A stretch of DNA of 14,762 nt from Methanodesulfokora sp964525965 (GTDB lineage: Archaea; Korarchaeota; Korarchaeia; Korarchaeales; Korarchaeaceae). The stretch lies in assembly GCA_964525965.1 (NCBI GenBank), contig CAZGKA010000008.1, positions 1 through 14,762 on the forward strand. Direction: 5' to 3'. How positions within the stretch are numbered: the stretch's first letter is position 1; each line of letters begins with the position of its first letter. The notes under the pieces are model-generated. The model was given only the letters and a program-made list of their open reading frames with translations, did not search any database and was not told where the DNA came from. The position numbers and the translations under genes are program-made. Positions 1-5,937 of the stretch are shown here, one piece after another.

Positions 1-407
1 CCGGTGTTCATGTAGGCTTCGTTATCGTAGCAAACATATATTATGTCCTCATTTCTTTCTGCCGCCCCTGACAAAGCTTGTAGTCCAATATCAGCTGTTC
101 CACCATCTCCTGCCCACACGACCACGTTTACCTTCTTTCCCATCATCTTATGTGCGCGGGCTATACCGCTGGCACAGGCAGCGGCTGCTGCAAAGGCGAT
201 ATTTATGAGAGGAGCGTTGACGCAGGTTTTGGGATAGGGACCCTGAATCACGCTGAAGCAGCACGCTGGAACTACATATATTGTATTCCTACCAAGGACC
301 TTGGAAGCTAGCTTAAAAGCCAGTGATGCACCACAACCAGGACAAGAAGCAGATCCGGGTAGGTAAGTTCTTTCCCTATCCATCAGATCCTTTATCGTGA
401 GCACCAT
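1..407 (-). CDS. porB: 2-oxoacid (pyruvate):ferredoxin oxidoreductase beta subunit, 5' part
   Basis: This is the thiamine diphosphate (TPP) binding subunit of a cytoplasmic 2-oxoacid:ferredoxin oxidoreductase, which oxidises pyruvate (most likely) with CoA to acetyl-CoA, CO2 and reduced ferredoxin. Only the first 135 codons are present; the gene runs off the left edge. Visible are the CPGCG cysteine motif (residues 22-26) that holds a [4Fe-4S] cluster, the GDGG motif at 100-103 with D106 following, and the DNEAYMNTG segment near 128-136, both of the TPP/Mg fold. The ATG lies directly after the alpha-subunit stop (TAG then ATG), and a near-perfect Shine-Dalgarno GGAGGTGATC overlaps the end of the alpha gene, so the two are translationally coupled. 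The pyruvate preference is inferred from overall similarity; a 2-ketoisovalerate enzyme cannot be excluded. Confidence 0.93.
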   Translation of the reverse strand, partial: MVLTIKDLMDRERTYLPGSASCPGCGASLAFKLASKVLGRNTIYVVPACCFSVIQGPYPKTCVNAPLINIAFAAAAACASGIARAHKMMGKKVNVVVWAGDGGTADIGLQALSGAAERNEDIIYVCYDNEAYMNT

Positions 408-1613
408 CTAGATCACCTCCTCCCATCCCAAGTTACGAATGCGATCCTTGAGTCCGTACCAGTAGCAAGGGAGGACCTCATCTTTAGGAACCTTTACGGC
501 GAAGTTCACCATGGAAACTATGTCTCTGTACGTCACATCCCTACCTCCGAGCCCCGCTATGAAGTTGACTATCTTTGGAGCCTCACTTATTCCGTACAGC
601 GCAGAACGGACCTCCATGGCCAGTGGACCTGAGTGACTGAAGGATATACTCCTATCTAGGACCACAACAACGTCTTTGTCCTTCAGAAGCCTTATTACCT
701 CCTCTCTTGGGAAGGGCCGGAACATGCGTACCTTTAGGAGCCCCGTCCTTGCTACGTCGATGTGCTCTAAGGCGTACTCAGCCTCGGAGGAAAGTGTCCC
801 CAAGGCCACTATCGCTACATCCGCGTCCTCTAAGTTAACGGCTTTAACTGATCCCCCGTGATCTCTGCCAAATTTCTCAGCAAATTCTCTAGATGTCTTG
901 TCAAGTAGCTCTTTCGCCCTCTTCATGGAGGCATGTATGGACCATCTCATCTCCATGTAGTCCTCCGTTGGCATGACCAGGTTGCCCATATCTACGGGTG
1001 AGTTTGGATCCAGCACCCAGTGAGGTGGCTTGTACGCTGGCAGGAAGGAGTCGACCTCTGCCTGGTCCGGTATATTGACCGGCATGTAGGTATGGCTCAA
1101 TATGAAGGCATCTATACACACCATAAAAGGCAGGAGAACTTCCGGATTTTCGGCCACCTTATACATCATTATGACCGAGTCCAGCGCTTCCTGAGCGGAG
1201 GACACGAACATCTGGAGCCATCCACTGTCTCTCTGACTCATAGCATCCTGGTGATCAGCGTGTATGTTCCAGGGCGGACCTACAGCTCTGTCCACAATCA
1301 CCATCCCTATCGGAAGTCTGGACCCCGCGGCCCAGAAAACCACCTCGCTCATGTAGAGCAGGCCCTGGCTTGAGGTTGCTGTGAAGGTTCTCACACCAGA
1401 TGCTGCTGCTCCTATGGCCGCTGCCATCGCACTGTGCTCGCTCTCAACACGAATATACTCCGCGTCCATGAAGCCTCTATGTATGAACTCCTCAATAGTC
1501 TCTACAACAGTGGTTTGAGGAGTTATTGGATAAGCAGGAATCACTGCTGCCCTAACTAAACGAGCCGCATGAGCCGCCGCTTGATTTGTGTTTATTAGCT
1601 CCCATTCGCCCAA
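408..1613 (-). CDS. porA: 2-oxoacid (pyruvate):ferredoxin oxidoreductase alpha subunit
   Basis: This is the 401-residue alpha subunit, of usual length for the separate archaeal form. The N-terminal segment carries the hallmark YPITPQT motif (residues 28-34) of the pyrimidine-binding domain. The ESEHSAMAAAIGAA stretch (about 57-70) and the TATSSQGLLYMSE stretch (about 78-90) belong to the same domain. The C-terminal third (about 265-345) is the transketolase-C-like domain. Translation starts at a TTG: the only strong Shine-Dalgarno (GGAGGGG, 6 nt upstream) points to it, and the nearby ATG is out of frame. The gene follows the delta subunit after 3 nt and touches the beta subunit, so delta-alpha-beta form one operon. 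A gamma subunit, which normally completes the four-subunit enzyme, is not in this window. Confidence 0.93.
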   Translation of the reverse strand: MGEWELINTNQAAAHAARLVRAAVIPAYPITPQTTVVETIEEFIHRGFMDAEYIRVESEHSAMAAAIGAAASGVRTFTATSSQGLLYMSEVVFWAAGSRLPIGMVIVDRAVGPPWNIHADHQDAMSQRDSGWLQMFVSSAQEALDSVIMMYKVAENPEVLLPFMVCIDAFILSHTYMPVNIPDQAEVDSFLPAYKPPHWVLDPNSPVDMGNLVMPTEDYMEMRWSIHASMKRAKELLDKTSREFAEKFGRDHGGSVKAVNLEDADVAIVALGTLSSEAEYALEHIDVARTGLLKVRMFRPFPREEVIRLLKDKDVVVVLDRSISFSHSGPLAMEVRSALYGISEAPKIVNFIAGLGGRDVTYRDIVSMVNFAVKVPKDEVLPCYWYGLKDRIRNLGWEEVI

Positions 1614-1616
1614 GTC

Positions 1617-1886
1617 TTACCCCTCCCTGACCATATCTATCGCACCTACTCGGCAAACCTCCTTGCAAACTCCGCACCCTTTGCAGTACTCGTAATCGAT
1701 TTTGGGATGGTCTTCCTCCTTTACGATGGCATCCTCGGGACAGTAGAGCCAGCATTGCCAGCATTTGATGCACTTAGATAGGTCAATCACAGGTTTGAAT
1801 ACTCTCCATATGCCGGTCTTGCCCATAGCGCCCAAGGAAGGGTGGGAGATCGGCAAGACTATCTCCACTTTTTTGAGTTCGCCCAA
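1617..1886 (-). CDS. porD: 2-oxoacid:ferredoxin oxidoreductase delta subunit (2x[4Fe-4S] ferredoxin)
   Basis: This small ferredoxin-like subunit passes electrons from the catalytic centre to external ferredoxin. Two CxxCxxCxxxC motifs (Cys 39, 42, 45, 49 and 68, 71, 74, 78 of the 89-residue form) each bind one [4Fe-4S] cluster. The preceding segment GKTGIWRVFKPVID is typical of PorD. I chose the TTG at 1886. It has a GGGGAT Shine-Dalgarno-like site 4-5 nt upstream. An upstream in-frame TTG at 1904 would give 95 residues, but it lies close to or upstream of the start of transcription expected from the AT-rich box at 1917-1935. It is the first gene of the delta-alpha-beta operon. The gamma subunit, usually beside delta in archaea, is absent here and may lie elsewhere. 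Confidence 0.9.
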   Translation of the reverse strand: MGELKKVEIVLPISHPSLGAMGKTGIWRVFKPVIDLSKCIKCWQCWLYCPEDAIVKEEDHPKIDYEYCKGCGVCKEVCRVGAIDMVREG

Positions 1887-1916
1887 GTTATCCCCTAGGA
1901 ACAAGAAGGCTGAGGA

Positions 1917-1935
1917 AAATTTATTTACTTTTTAT
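1917..1935 (-). promoter_or_regulatory. Putative TATA region of the porD-porA-porB operon
   Basis: An AT-only tract (minus strand AAAAAGTAAATAAATTTT) lies about 30-45 nt upstream of the chosen porD start. Archaeal transcription begins about 25 nt downstream of the box, near 1895-1900, giving a very short leader that contains the GGGGAT site. The exact box within the tract is uncertain. Confidence 0.5.
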
Positions 1936-2002
1936 TTCAGGTTATCGAGGACTGGGAGATCTGTAGAGATTACATCTTAGTGGCGTCTCCGTTCTCCAAA
2001 AA

Positions 2003-2025
2003 GTGGGGAGTATTTAAAAAGAGAC
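2003..2025 (-). terminator. T-rich putative terminator after the 85-aa gene
   Basis: Directly after the stop of the 85-residue gene the minus strand reads CTTTTTAAATACTCCCC, with a second short run CTTTTTGG a few nt later. Archaeal RNA polymerase can terminate on short U-runs, so this is a plausible terminator between this gene and porD. No strong hairpin is seen. Confidence 0.4.
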
Positions 2026-2283
2026 TTAGAACCCGCTGCTAGCGGTGGGAGCACCTCTCTTCGGAGGAGGAGCCTGCTCCTCCCTCACAACCAACTTTCT
2101 ATTCTCAAAGATTAATTCCATGGTGCTTCCCTGTAGGGTGCCCGGCTTTACACTAACCTCGATGGCCTCCTCCTCCCTCATCGGATAGTAGATCTTCCAG
2201 ACGGAGGACTTAAGACCCGGATTCTGCTGGTCCAGGAACTCAAGGATTCTTTCAGTTAGAGGGACTCCAACTCTGGCGGACAT
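2026..2283 (-). CDS. Small hypothetical protein, 85 aa
   Basis: I do not recognise this family. The start is well supported: an ATG preceded by GGTGATGA at good spacing, with a TATA-like element about 65 nt upstream. The first 20 residues (MSARVGVPLTERILEFLDQQ) look helical. Residues about 28-68 alternate charged and hydrophobic residues (WKIYYPM, EVSVKPG, MELIFENRKLVVREE), suggesting a small beta-rich domain. The last 15 residues are proline, alanine and serine rich (QAPPPKRGAP) and probably disordered. There is no signal peptide or membrane segment, so it is probably cytoplasmic. It diverges from the agmatinase-family gene and precedes porD in the same direction after about 120 nt, but its own T-rich tract suggests a separate unit. 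Confidence 0.7.
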   Translation of the reverse strand: MSARVGVPLTERILEFLDQQNPGLKSSVWKIYYPMREEEAIEVSVKPGTLQGSTMELIFENRKLVVREEQAPPPKRGAPTASSGF

Positions 2284-2342
2284 ATCTCATCACCTTCCTT
2301 CTCTTTGTTCCTTAAGTGGACTCCTCCATATCCTACAGCAAG

Positions 2343-2358
2343 AACTATAAAAAGCTTT
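2343..2358. promoter_or_regulatory. Shared divergent TATA-like element
   Basis: The element CTATAAAAAGCTTT reads as a TATA box on plus (TATAAAAA) and on minus (TTTTTATA). It is flanked on both sides by purine-rich sequence of the kind seen in BRE elements (GCAAGAAC on plus, GAAAGC on minus). Predicted transcript starts are near 2370-2376 (plus, agmatinase) and near 2325 (minus, 85-aa gene). No second equally good box is seen in the 203-nt gap. Confidence 0.5.
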
Positions 2359-2369
2359 CAACCAGAAGA

Positions 2370-2486
2370 GGAGGGCTCGACCGGGGTTCGCTTTTCATGG
2401 CTTAAGATTTAGGAAGAAGCCCTCCAGATAAGAAGAGGTGGAAGGTTCATCCCTGTGACCAAGCCACATTGCAAGGAGGCATTAAT
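2370..2486 (+). promoter_or_regulatory. Structured 5' leader of the agmatinase-family gene
   Basis: The leader of about 115 nt opens with GGAGGGCT (2370-2377), which pairs perfectly with AGCCCTCC (2418-2425). A second stem can form from GTGG (2438-2441) and CCAC (2463-2466). The CCTCC of the first stem (2421-2425) can instead pair with the Shine-Dalgarno GGAGG (2475-2479), so two states are possible. No known riboswitch class is recognised. The structure is read by eye, not computed. Confidence 0.35.
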
Positions 2487-3350
2487 ATGGGGGAAGCTCC
2501 TATCTCGTTCTTGGCCTTAGGGCACAGTTATGATGAAGCTAGTTATGTCGTAGTTCCCTTCCCATTCTGCAGGACCTTTTCGTGGAGAGGAGGATCCGAT
2601 GAGGGGCCTCTCAGCATAATAGAAGCCTCAAGATATCTGGAGCCTTATGACATGGAGTTGGGTTTCTGTCCAGCCGAGGCAGGCATATTTACCATGAACG
2701 AGATCGTAGCACCGGTAGACCTAGTTAAGGCAGGAGAGATCTTGAGATCAACCCTAAGCAAGATACATTTAGATGGAAAGTTTCCTATACTGCTAGGGGG
2801 AGACCATATACTTTCGTTATTCAGCTTTACGGCGGCTTTCAAGGAGAGAGAGTGCGATGTGTACTTATCTCTAGATGCCCACGCTGATCTCGCAGATAGT
2901 TATCAAGGTTCAAAATACAGCCATGCATGCACGACAGCCAGAATACTGGAAACGTTTCCGTCAGCTCGGATCCTTATAGTTGGGGTCAGGTCTATGTCCG
3001 AGGAAGAGGTTTTAATGGCTGAAAAAGAAGAGAAAGAGAGGTTGCGTATAATTCCGACCACTAAATTGGAAGGATTGAGGGATTTCTTGGCGGACATTGA
3101 GGGAAGAAGAGTTCATCTAAGCATAGATGCAGATTTTCTCGATCCTTCGATAGTTCCTTGCGTGCCCACCCCGGAGCCGGGGGGTGTTGGGTATAGAGAG
3201 GCAGTTAACCTGCTGCACGAGATAGCTGACCACCTAGAGATTGTTTCCATGGACGTCGTGGAATTTCGCCCATGTCCCTTTACCAAGAGCGACTCGCTAA
3301 CCATGGCCGCCCTGATCTACAAAGTGATAGGTCTCACTCAAAGGCGCTGA
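2487..3350 (+). CDS. Agmatinase/arginase-family ureohydrolase
   Basis: This is a ureohydrolase-fold enzyme of 287 residues that hydrolyses a guanidino compound to urea and an amine using a dimanganese centre; agmatine to putrescine is the likeliest reaction (polyamine synthesis, cytoplasm). All metal-binding motifs are intact: GGDH at 104-107, DAHAD at 130-134 and DADFLDP at 214-220, followed by the family signature TPEPGG and a DVVEF segment near 256-260. SKYSHAC after the DAHAD motif is agmatinase-like. The ATG at 2487 is chosen because the strong Shine-Dalgarno AAGGAGG lies 7 nt upstream; a TTG 18 nt earlier would place that site inside the gene. It is a single gene behind a long leader and overlaps the convergent ECF-S-like gene by 13 nt. 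Substrate (agmatine, arginine, guanidine or formiminoglutamate) is not settled by sequence. Confidence 0.85.
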   Translation: MGEAPISFLALGHSYDEASYVVVPFPFCRTFSWRGGSDEGPLSIIEASRYLEPYDMELGFCPAEAGIFTMNEIVAPVDLVKAGEILRSTLSKIHLDGKFPILLGGDHILSLFSFTAAFKERECDVYLSLDAHADLADSYQGSKYSHACTTARILETFPSARILIVGVRSMSEEEVLMAEKEEKERLRIIPTTKLEGLRDFLADIEGRRVHLSIDADFLDPSIVPCVPTPEPGGVGYREAVNLLHEIADHLEIVSMDVVEFRPCPFTKSDSLTMAALIYKVIGLTQRR

Positions 3351-3922
3351 CAGTAGCAAATCACGACCCTCCCGCATAGTTTTTTGACGGATAATTCCGC
3401 AAGAAATGCCAGAACTATGACCTCCGCCCAAGCTTTAGCTAGGATGAGCGCCACCACAGAAGGGGGTATTACCGCTAGAGCCTCCCGAGATAGGAACATG
3501 GGCGCCCAGATGGCTATTGTTAGATAGGTGAATATGCTCTCGGGCACGTAGCCCAAGATCACAGCCACGATAGGCCTCGTCCTCTTCATGAGGAGACCCG
3601 AAAAATACCCGGTCATGGCTTTTCCAGGAAAGATCAGCGCGCCGAATATTGGACCATATGCCCCTTGAAGTCCGAAACGCACATACGGAGAAATAGATAC
3701 TATAAGACCGGTCAGCAGACCGTATTTGGGGCCCAAGATGGCAGCTGAAAGGAAGGTTCCGTAATGGGAGAGATCCAGCGCTACTTGAGGGCTGATTACC
3801 GAGAAAATCTCCAGAGAAGCTATGCCTATGACGTTTCCGAGTGCTCCTAAGATCACCGACAGAGCGAACTCTTTCGTCCTCATCAAAGGCTGAGAAGCGA
3901 GCTGAAATATAAACTTAATCAT
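3338..3922 (-). CDS. Integral membrane protein, putative ECF transporter substrate-binding (S) subunit
   Basis: This 194-residue hydrophobic protein has about five or six membrane segments (roughly 17-39, 53-78, 85-105, 116-137, 150-172). The glycine-rich stretch FLSAAILGPKYGLLTGL (about 57-73), followed by a short loop and PIFGALIFPGKAMTG (about 90-104), resembles S subunits of energy-coupling-factor vitamin transporters such as ThiT, BioY or QueT, which bind a small ligand and dock to a shared EcfAAT module. No EcfA or EcfT gene is near, as usual for solitary S subunits. The substrate cannot be read. It follows hflX after 33 nt on the same strand, lacks a good Shine-Dalgarno, and a strong hairpin precedes it. 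Family assignment is moderate; another small membrane protein family is possible. Confidence 0.6.
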   Translation of the reverse strand: MIKFIFQLASQPLMRTKEFALSVILGALGNVIGIASLEIFSVISPQVALDLSHYGTFLSAAILGPKYGLLTGLIVSISPYVRFGLQGAYGPIFGALIFPGKAMTGYFSGLLMKRTRPIVAVILGYVPESIFTYLTIAIWAPMFLSREALAVIPPSVVALILAKAWAEVIVLAFLAELSVKKLCGRVVICYCQRL

Positions 3923-3938
3923 ATTTGATTATCTTTTC

Positions 3939-3963
3939 AGATCTGAAACTCTTTTTCAGATCT
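3939..3963 (-). promoter_or_regulatory. Perfect hairpin over the hflX stop codon, upstream of the ECF-S-like gene
   Basis: On the minus strand AGATCTGAAA (3963-3954), a 5-nt loop AAGAG and TTTCAGATCT (3948-3939) form a 10-bp perfect stem that includes the hflX TGA. The 3' arm also belongs to a 12-bp palindrome TTCAGATCTGAA (3936-3947) 14 nt from the next start codon. It is not followed by a clean U-run, so it may be an operator, processing site or attenuator rather than a simple terminator. Confidence 0.5.
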
Positions 3964-5062
3964 CCAAGACGAGCCTTCTTTTAAGTTTAGACCTTACTGC
4001 GGAGAGGAGCTCCGTTGTACCGTATCCTGTGAGGGCACTCACCATAACAGGGCTTGAGTATCCCGCCTCTATGACTTTATCTCTCTTCTCCAGCAATTCT
4101 TTTTCATCGATCAAGTCCACCTTGTTGAGGACTGGGATCACTTTCTCGCTGTCTACCTCTATGCTCCTAAGTATATTGGTGACCTCCTTTAACTTCAGAT
4201 CGAAGACCTTACTCCTATCGGAGGCGTCAATTACCAAGAGCGCCAAGTCAGCGTTCATTATGTCTATCAAATTTATCTCGAAGGAGGTTATGAGTCGGGG
4301 GTCCTGATCCACCACGAACCCTATGGTATCCACTAGGTAGGTACTACCGTCTAGGAGGTTGGCGTACTTACTCGAGAGAGTTGTGAAGGGAGAGGAGCTG
4401 ACCGGCTTATTAAGACCGGTAAGTCTGTTGAATAAACTTGTTTTGCCGGCGTTATAGTGGCCTACCAGTACTACTATCTTGCCCCCCGATTCCTTCTTTT
4501 TTCTTATTTCCTCAATTTTTCTGGTACGGCATTTCTCTATCTTCCTGCGCAGTATCTTCATTCTCCTCTGTATTGCATTTATTTGCTTATGGTAGGCATA
4601 CTCTCCACCGCCTTTGAAACCGGCTCTCATCTTCTTGTACTTTATTGACGCCTGAAGCTTCACGTACGGAAACATTTTCTTCAAGGCAGCCATCTCTATC
4701 TGCAACTTGGATAGGACGTCCTGAGAAGCCTCTTTAAAGACCTCGAGGGTCACGTCGTATCTGTCTAAAACCTCGACTCTCAGCACTCTTTCGAGGTTCC
4801 ATCGTTGTTTGCTCGATAATGTGTTGTAAAACACAACGGATGTCGCCTTAACCTCGGAGATCTTATTTTTTAGCTCTTCTATTTTTCCCTTACCAAAGAC
4901 ATAATCCACTCTAGGCTTCCTTCTGACCTGAATTGTTCTACAGACTACCTTGCCTCCCAAGGATCTTATCAGCTCCTCCAGTATCCCCAGCTTTATGAGG
5001 TACTCGTGGTGGTCATGTACGTTTGTCTTCACATACGCCACTATGACTTTCTCGCCGTACAT
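3956..5062 (-). CDS. hflX: HflX-type GTPase
   Basis: This is a ribosome-associated GTPase of the HflX family (368 residues), which in bacteria and archaea binds the large ribosomal subunit and can split stalled ribosomes. The N-terminal glycine-rich HflX domain holds the GKGKIEEL motif near 57-64. A basic helical linker at about 160-195 has the sequence GGGEYAYHK where most family members have GGGETQLE, a visible divergence. The G domain has GHYNAGKT (G1, 201-208), DTIGF (G3, 245-249), NKVD (G4, 313-316) and SAL (G5, about 342). An in-frame TTG at 5095 would add 11 residues. I prefer the ATG at 5062 because an AT-rich box lies about 33-43 nt upstream, which would put the transcript start just before it. 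Confidence 0.9.
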   Translation of the reverse strand: MYGEKVIVAYVKTNVHDHHEYLIKLGILEELIRSLGGKVVCRTIQVRRKPRVDYVFGKGKIEELKNKISEVKATSVVFYNTLSSKQRWNLERVLRVEVLDRYDVTLEVFKEASQDVLSKLQIEMAALKKMFPYVKLQASIKYKKMRAGFKGGGEYAYHKQINAIQRRMKILRRKIEKCRTRKIEEIRKKKESGGKIVVLVGHYNAGKTSLFNRLTGLNKPVSSSPFTTLSSKYANLLDGSTYLVDTIGFVVDQDPRLITSFEINLIDIMNADLALLVIDASDRSKVFDLKLKEVTNILRSIEVDSEKVIPVLNKVDLIDEKELLEKRDKVIEAGYSSPVMVSALTGYGTTELLSAVRSKLKRRLVLEI

Positions 5063-5094
5063 GAAATTACGACCACGAGATCTAGAAGCGCCCA

Positions 5095-5105
5095 AATAAA
5101 AATTA
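5095..5105 (-). promoter_or_regulatory. Putative TATA box of hflX
   Basis: The minus strand reads TAATTTTTATT here, with its centre about 37 nt upstream of the chosen ATG. It implies a transcript start near 5073 and a leader of about 10 nt. The same T-run could also end transcripts of the upstream tRNA/PRC-barrel unit. Confidence 0.4.
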
Positions 5106-5134
5106 CTTTGCCCAGTTCAGTTGATGGGAGTTAT

Positions 5135-5416
5135 TCATCCCTTTGTCAAAGCATGTATTCTCAAGAATTTCTCATCAAGGACTACCATTTCTGTTATGTG
5201 CTTCACTGCTGGATATGGTATGAGTATGTTGCCCTCCTTGTCGTGTCTTAGTTTCTGAAGAAATGCTCCTGCGGCGCTCTTGGCTTTTTTAACCACTAAG
5301 TAGGTTATCTTCCCGCTCAATTCGTCAACTATAAGATCAACGATCTCGCCAACAACCAGCCCTTTATCGGTGACAACGGGCATTTCAGCAAGTTTAGTAA
5401 CCGAAAACCTGGCCAT
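5135..5416 (-). CDS. PRC-barrel domain protein, 93 aa
   Basis: This is a small single-domain PRC-barrel protein. The N-terminal part MARFSVTKLAEMPVVT is followed by the diagnostic pattern GLVVGEIVDLIVDELSGKI and TYLVVKK (about 18-44), which forms the beta-barrel found in RimM and in many archaeal stand-alone proteins. The C-terminal half ends with IPYPAVKHITEMVVLDEKFL, also family-typical. Stand-alone archaeal PRC-barrel proteins are cytoplasmic adaptors; some haloarchaeal ones act in cell division, but the role here is unknown. The ATG at 5416 has AGGTGG 4-5 nt upstream. The frame stays open further upstream only because it reads through the tRNA gene, so that extension is rejected. The start is about 30 nt from the tRNA 3' end. 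Confidence 0.85.
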   Translation of the reverse strand: MARFSVTKLAEMPVVTDKGLVVGEIVDLIVDELSGKITYLVVKKAKSAAGAFLQKLRHDKEGNILIPYPAVKHITEMVVLDEKFLRIHALTKG

Positions 5417-5447
5417 ATAACCACCTAAATTTTTAGAGAACCTGGAA

Positions 5448-5520
5448 TGGGCCGGGTGGGACTCGAACCCACGACCTCCGCCGTGTGAGGGCGGCGTCAT
5501 AGCCACTAGACCACCGGCCC
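5448..5520 (-). tRNA. tRNA-Val, anticodon CAC
   Basis: The minus strand folds into a full cloverleaf: acceptor stem GGGCCGG/CCGGCCC, D-arm with GTC/GAC around AGTGGCTA, anticodon stem CCGCC/GGCGG with loop CTCACAC (anticodon CAC at 5487-5485, reading GUG valine codons), a 5-nt variable region and T-arm GTGGG-TTCGAGT-CCCAC. The discriminator is A (5448). CCA is not encoded and must be added afterwards. No intron is present. Confidence 0.97.
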
Positions 5521-5597
5521 AAGGGAAGGGTTCGGCAATAAAGCTGAAGAACCAAGTCATGTAAAAATGTTACTCCCTCGACGGTGGGGGGACTAAT

Positions 5598-5624
5598 GGT
5601 TTCCGGAAAGATTTATGAGGGGGG
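5598..5624 (+). other. Palindrome plus G-run, weakly resembling an origin recognition box
   Basis: TTTCCGGAAA (5600-5609, perfect dyad) is followed by a 9-nt AT-rich spacer and GGGGGG (5619-5624). Archaeal origin recognition boxes combine a dyad around TTCC..GGAA with a downstream G-run. The central bases and the spacing differ from the known consensus, and only one copy is seen. Confidence 0.2.
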
Positions 5625-5675
5625 ATGTGCTCATTTGCATTAGTTGGGGATGAGAGCGACTTGAATCCCCAGAAC

Positions 5676-5687
5676 CTTTTATAAGGG
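5676..5687 (+). promoter_or_regulatory. TATA-like box CCTTTTATAAGG
   Basis: A good TATA-like sequence whose predicted start of transcription falls near 5707, next to an ATG at 5710. It could drive a leaderless longer version of the downstream gene, or a noncoding RNA. It is preceded by the hairpin at 5645-5671. Confidence 0.45.
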
Positions 5688-5805
5688 GCTGTGAAGTCGT
5701 GAAGTGGGTATGGTGCTCAGAGCTGAGCGAGGGAGGTCTCAGCCCAGCATGAATGAGAGGCGCCGGAGAGGAGAAGAAATAAAGGGTCCTAGTCTTGGGG
5801 AAAGG

Positions 5806-5832
5806 TTTTTAAATCCCTTTATAAGGGATGAG
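5806..5832 (+). promoter_or_regulatory. TATA-like elements with hairpin upstream of the 114-aa gene
   Basis: GGTTTTTAAATCCC is followed at once by ATCCCTTTATAAGGGAT, where ATCCCTT and AAGGGAT can pair around TAT. Either AT-rich core could act as the TATA box of the gene starting at 5938, giving a leader of about 90-100 nt. The core closely resembles the box at 5676-5687. Confidence 0.35.
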
Positions 5833-5937
5833 GGGGTCAGTACTCAAGATCTATTTCATTATCGCCCTCAACGGGCTCGATTAGATCATCCCCCAAGGTA
5901 TGTAGGTCAACGGCAAGAACTTAAAAAGGTGAGCTTG

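Larger units (their letters stand above)
5521..5937. other. Intergenic region without a confident gene
   Basis: This 417-nt stretch separates tRNA-Val (minus) from the small plus-strand gene. It holds the presumed tRNA promoter (a TTTTTAC tract near 5560-5568), a palindrome followed by a G-run (5598-5624), a 7-bp hairpin TGGGGAT/ATCCCCA (5645-5671), a TATA-like box (5676-5687) and a second one with a hairpin (5806-5832). The frame of the next gene stays open from a GTG at 5704, so part of it could be coding. That extension is unusually rich in Arg, Gln, Pro and His with many CGN codons, unlike the neighbouring genes, so I do not call it. A structured RNA transcribed from the box at 5676 is an alternative. 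Confidence 0.5.

Noticed and set aside
1020..1373. Open frame of 117 codons on plus, opposite porA
   Set aside because: It is a shadow of the conserved alpha subunit, with odd His/Tyr/Arg composition and no start signals.
5417..5560. N-terminal extension of the PRC-barrel frame to 141 codons
   Set aside because: The added codons are the reading-through of the tRNA-Val gene; the ATG at 5416 has its own Shine-Dalgarno and begins the conserved domain.
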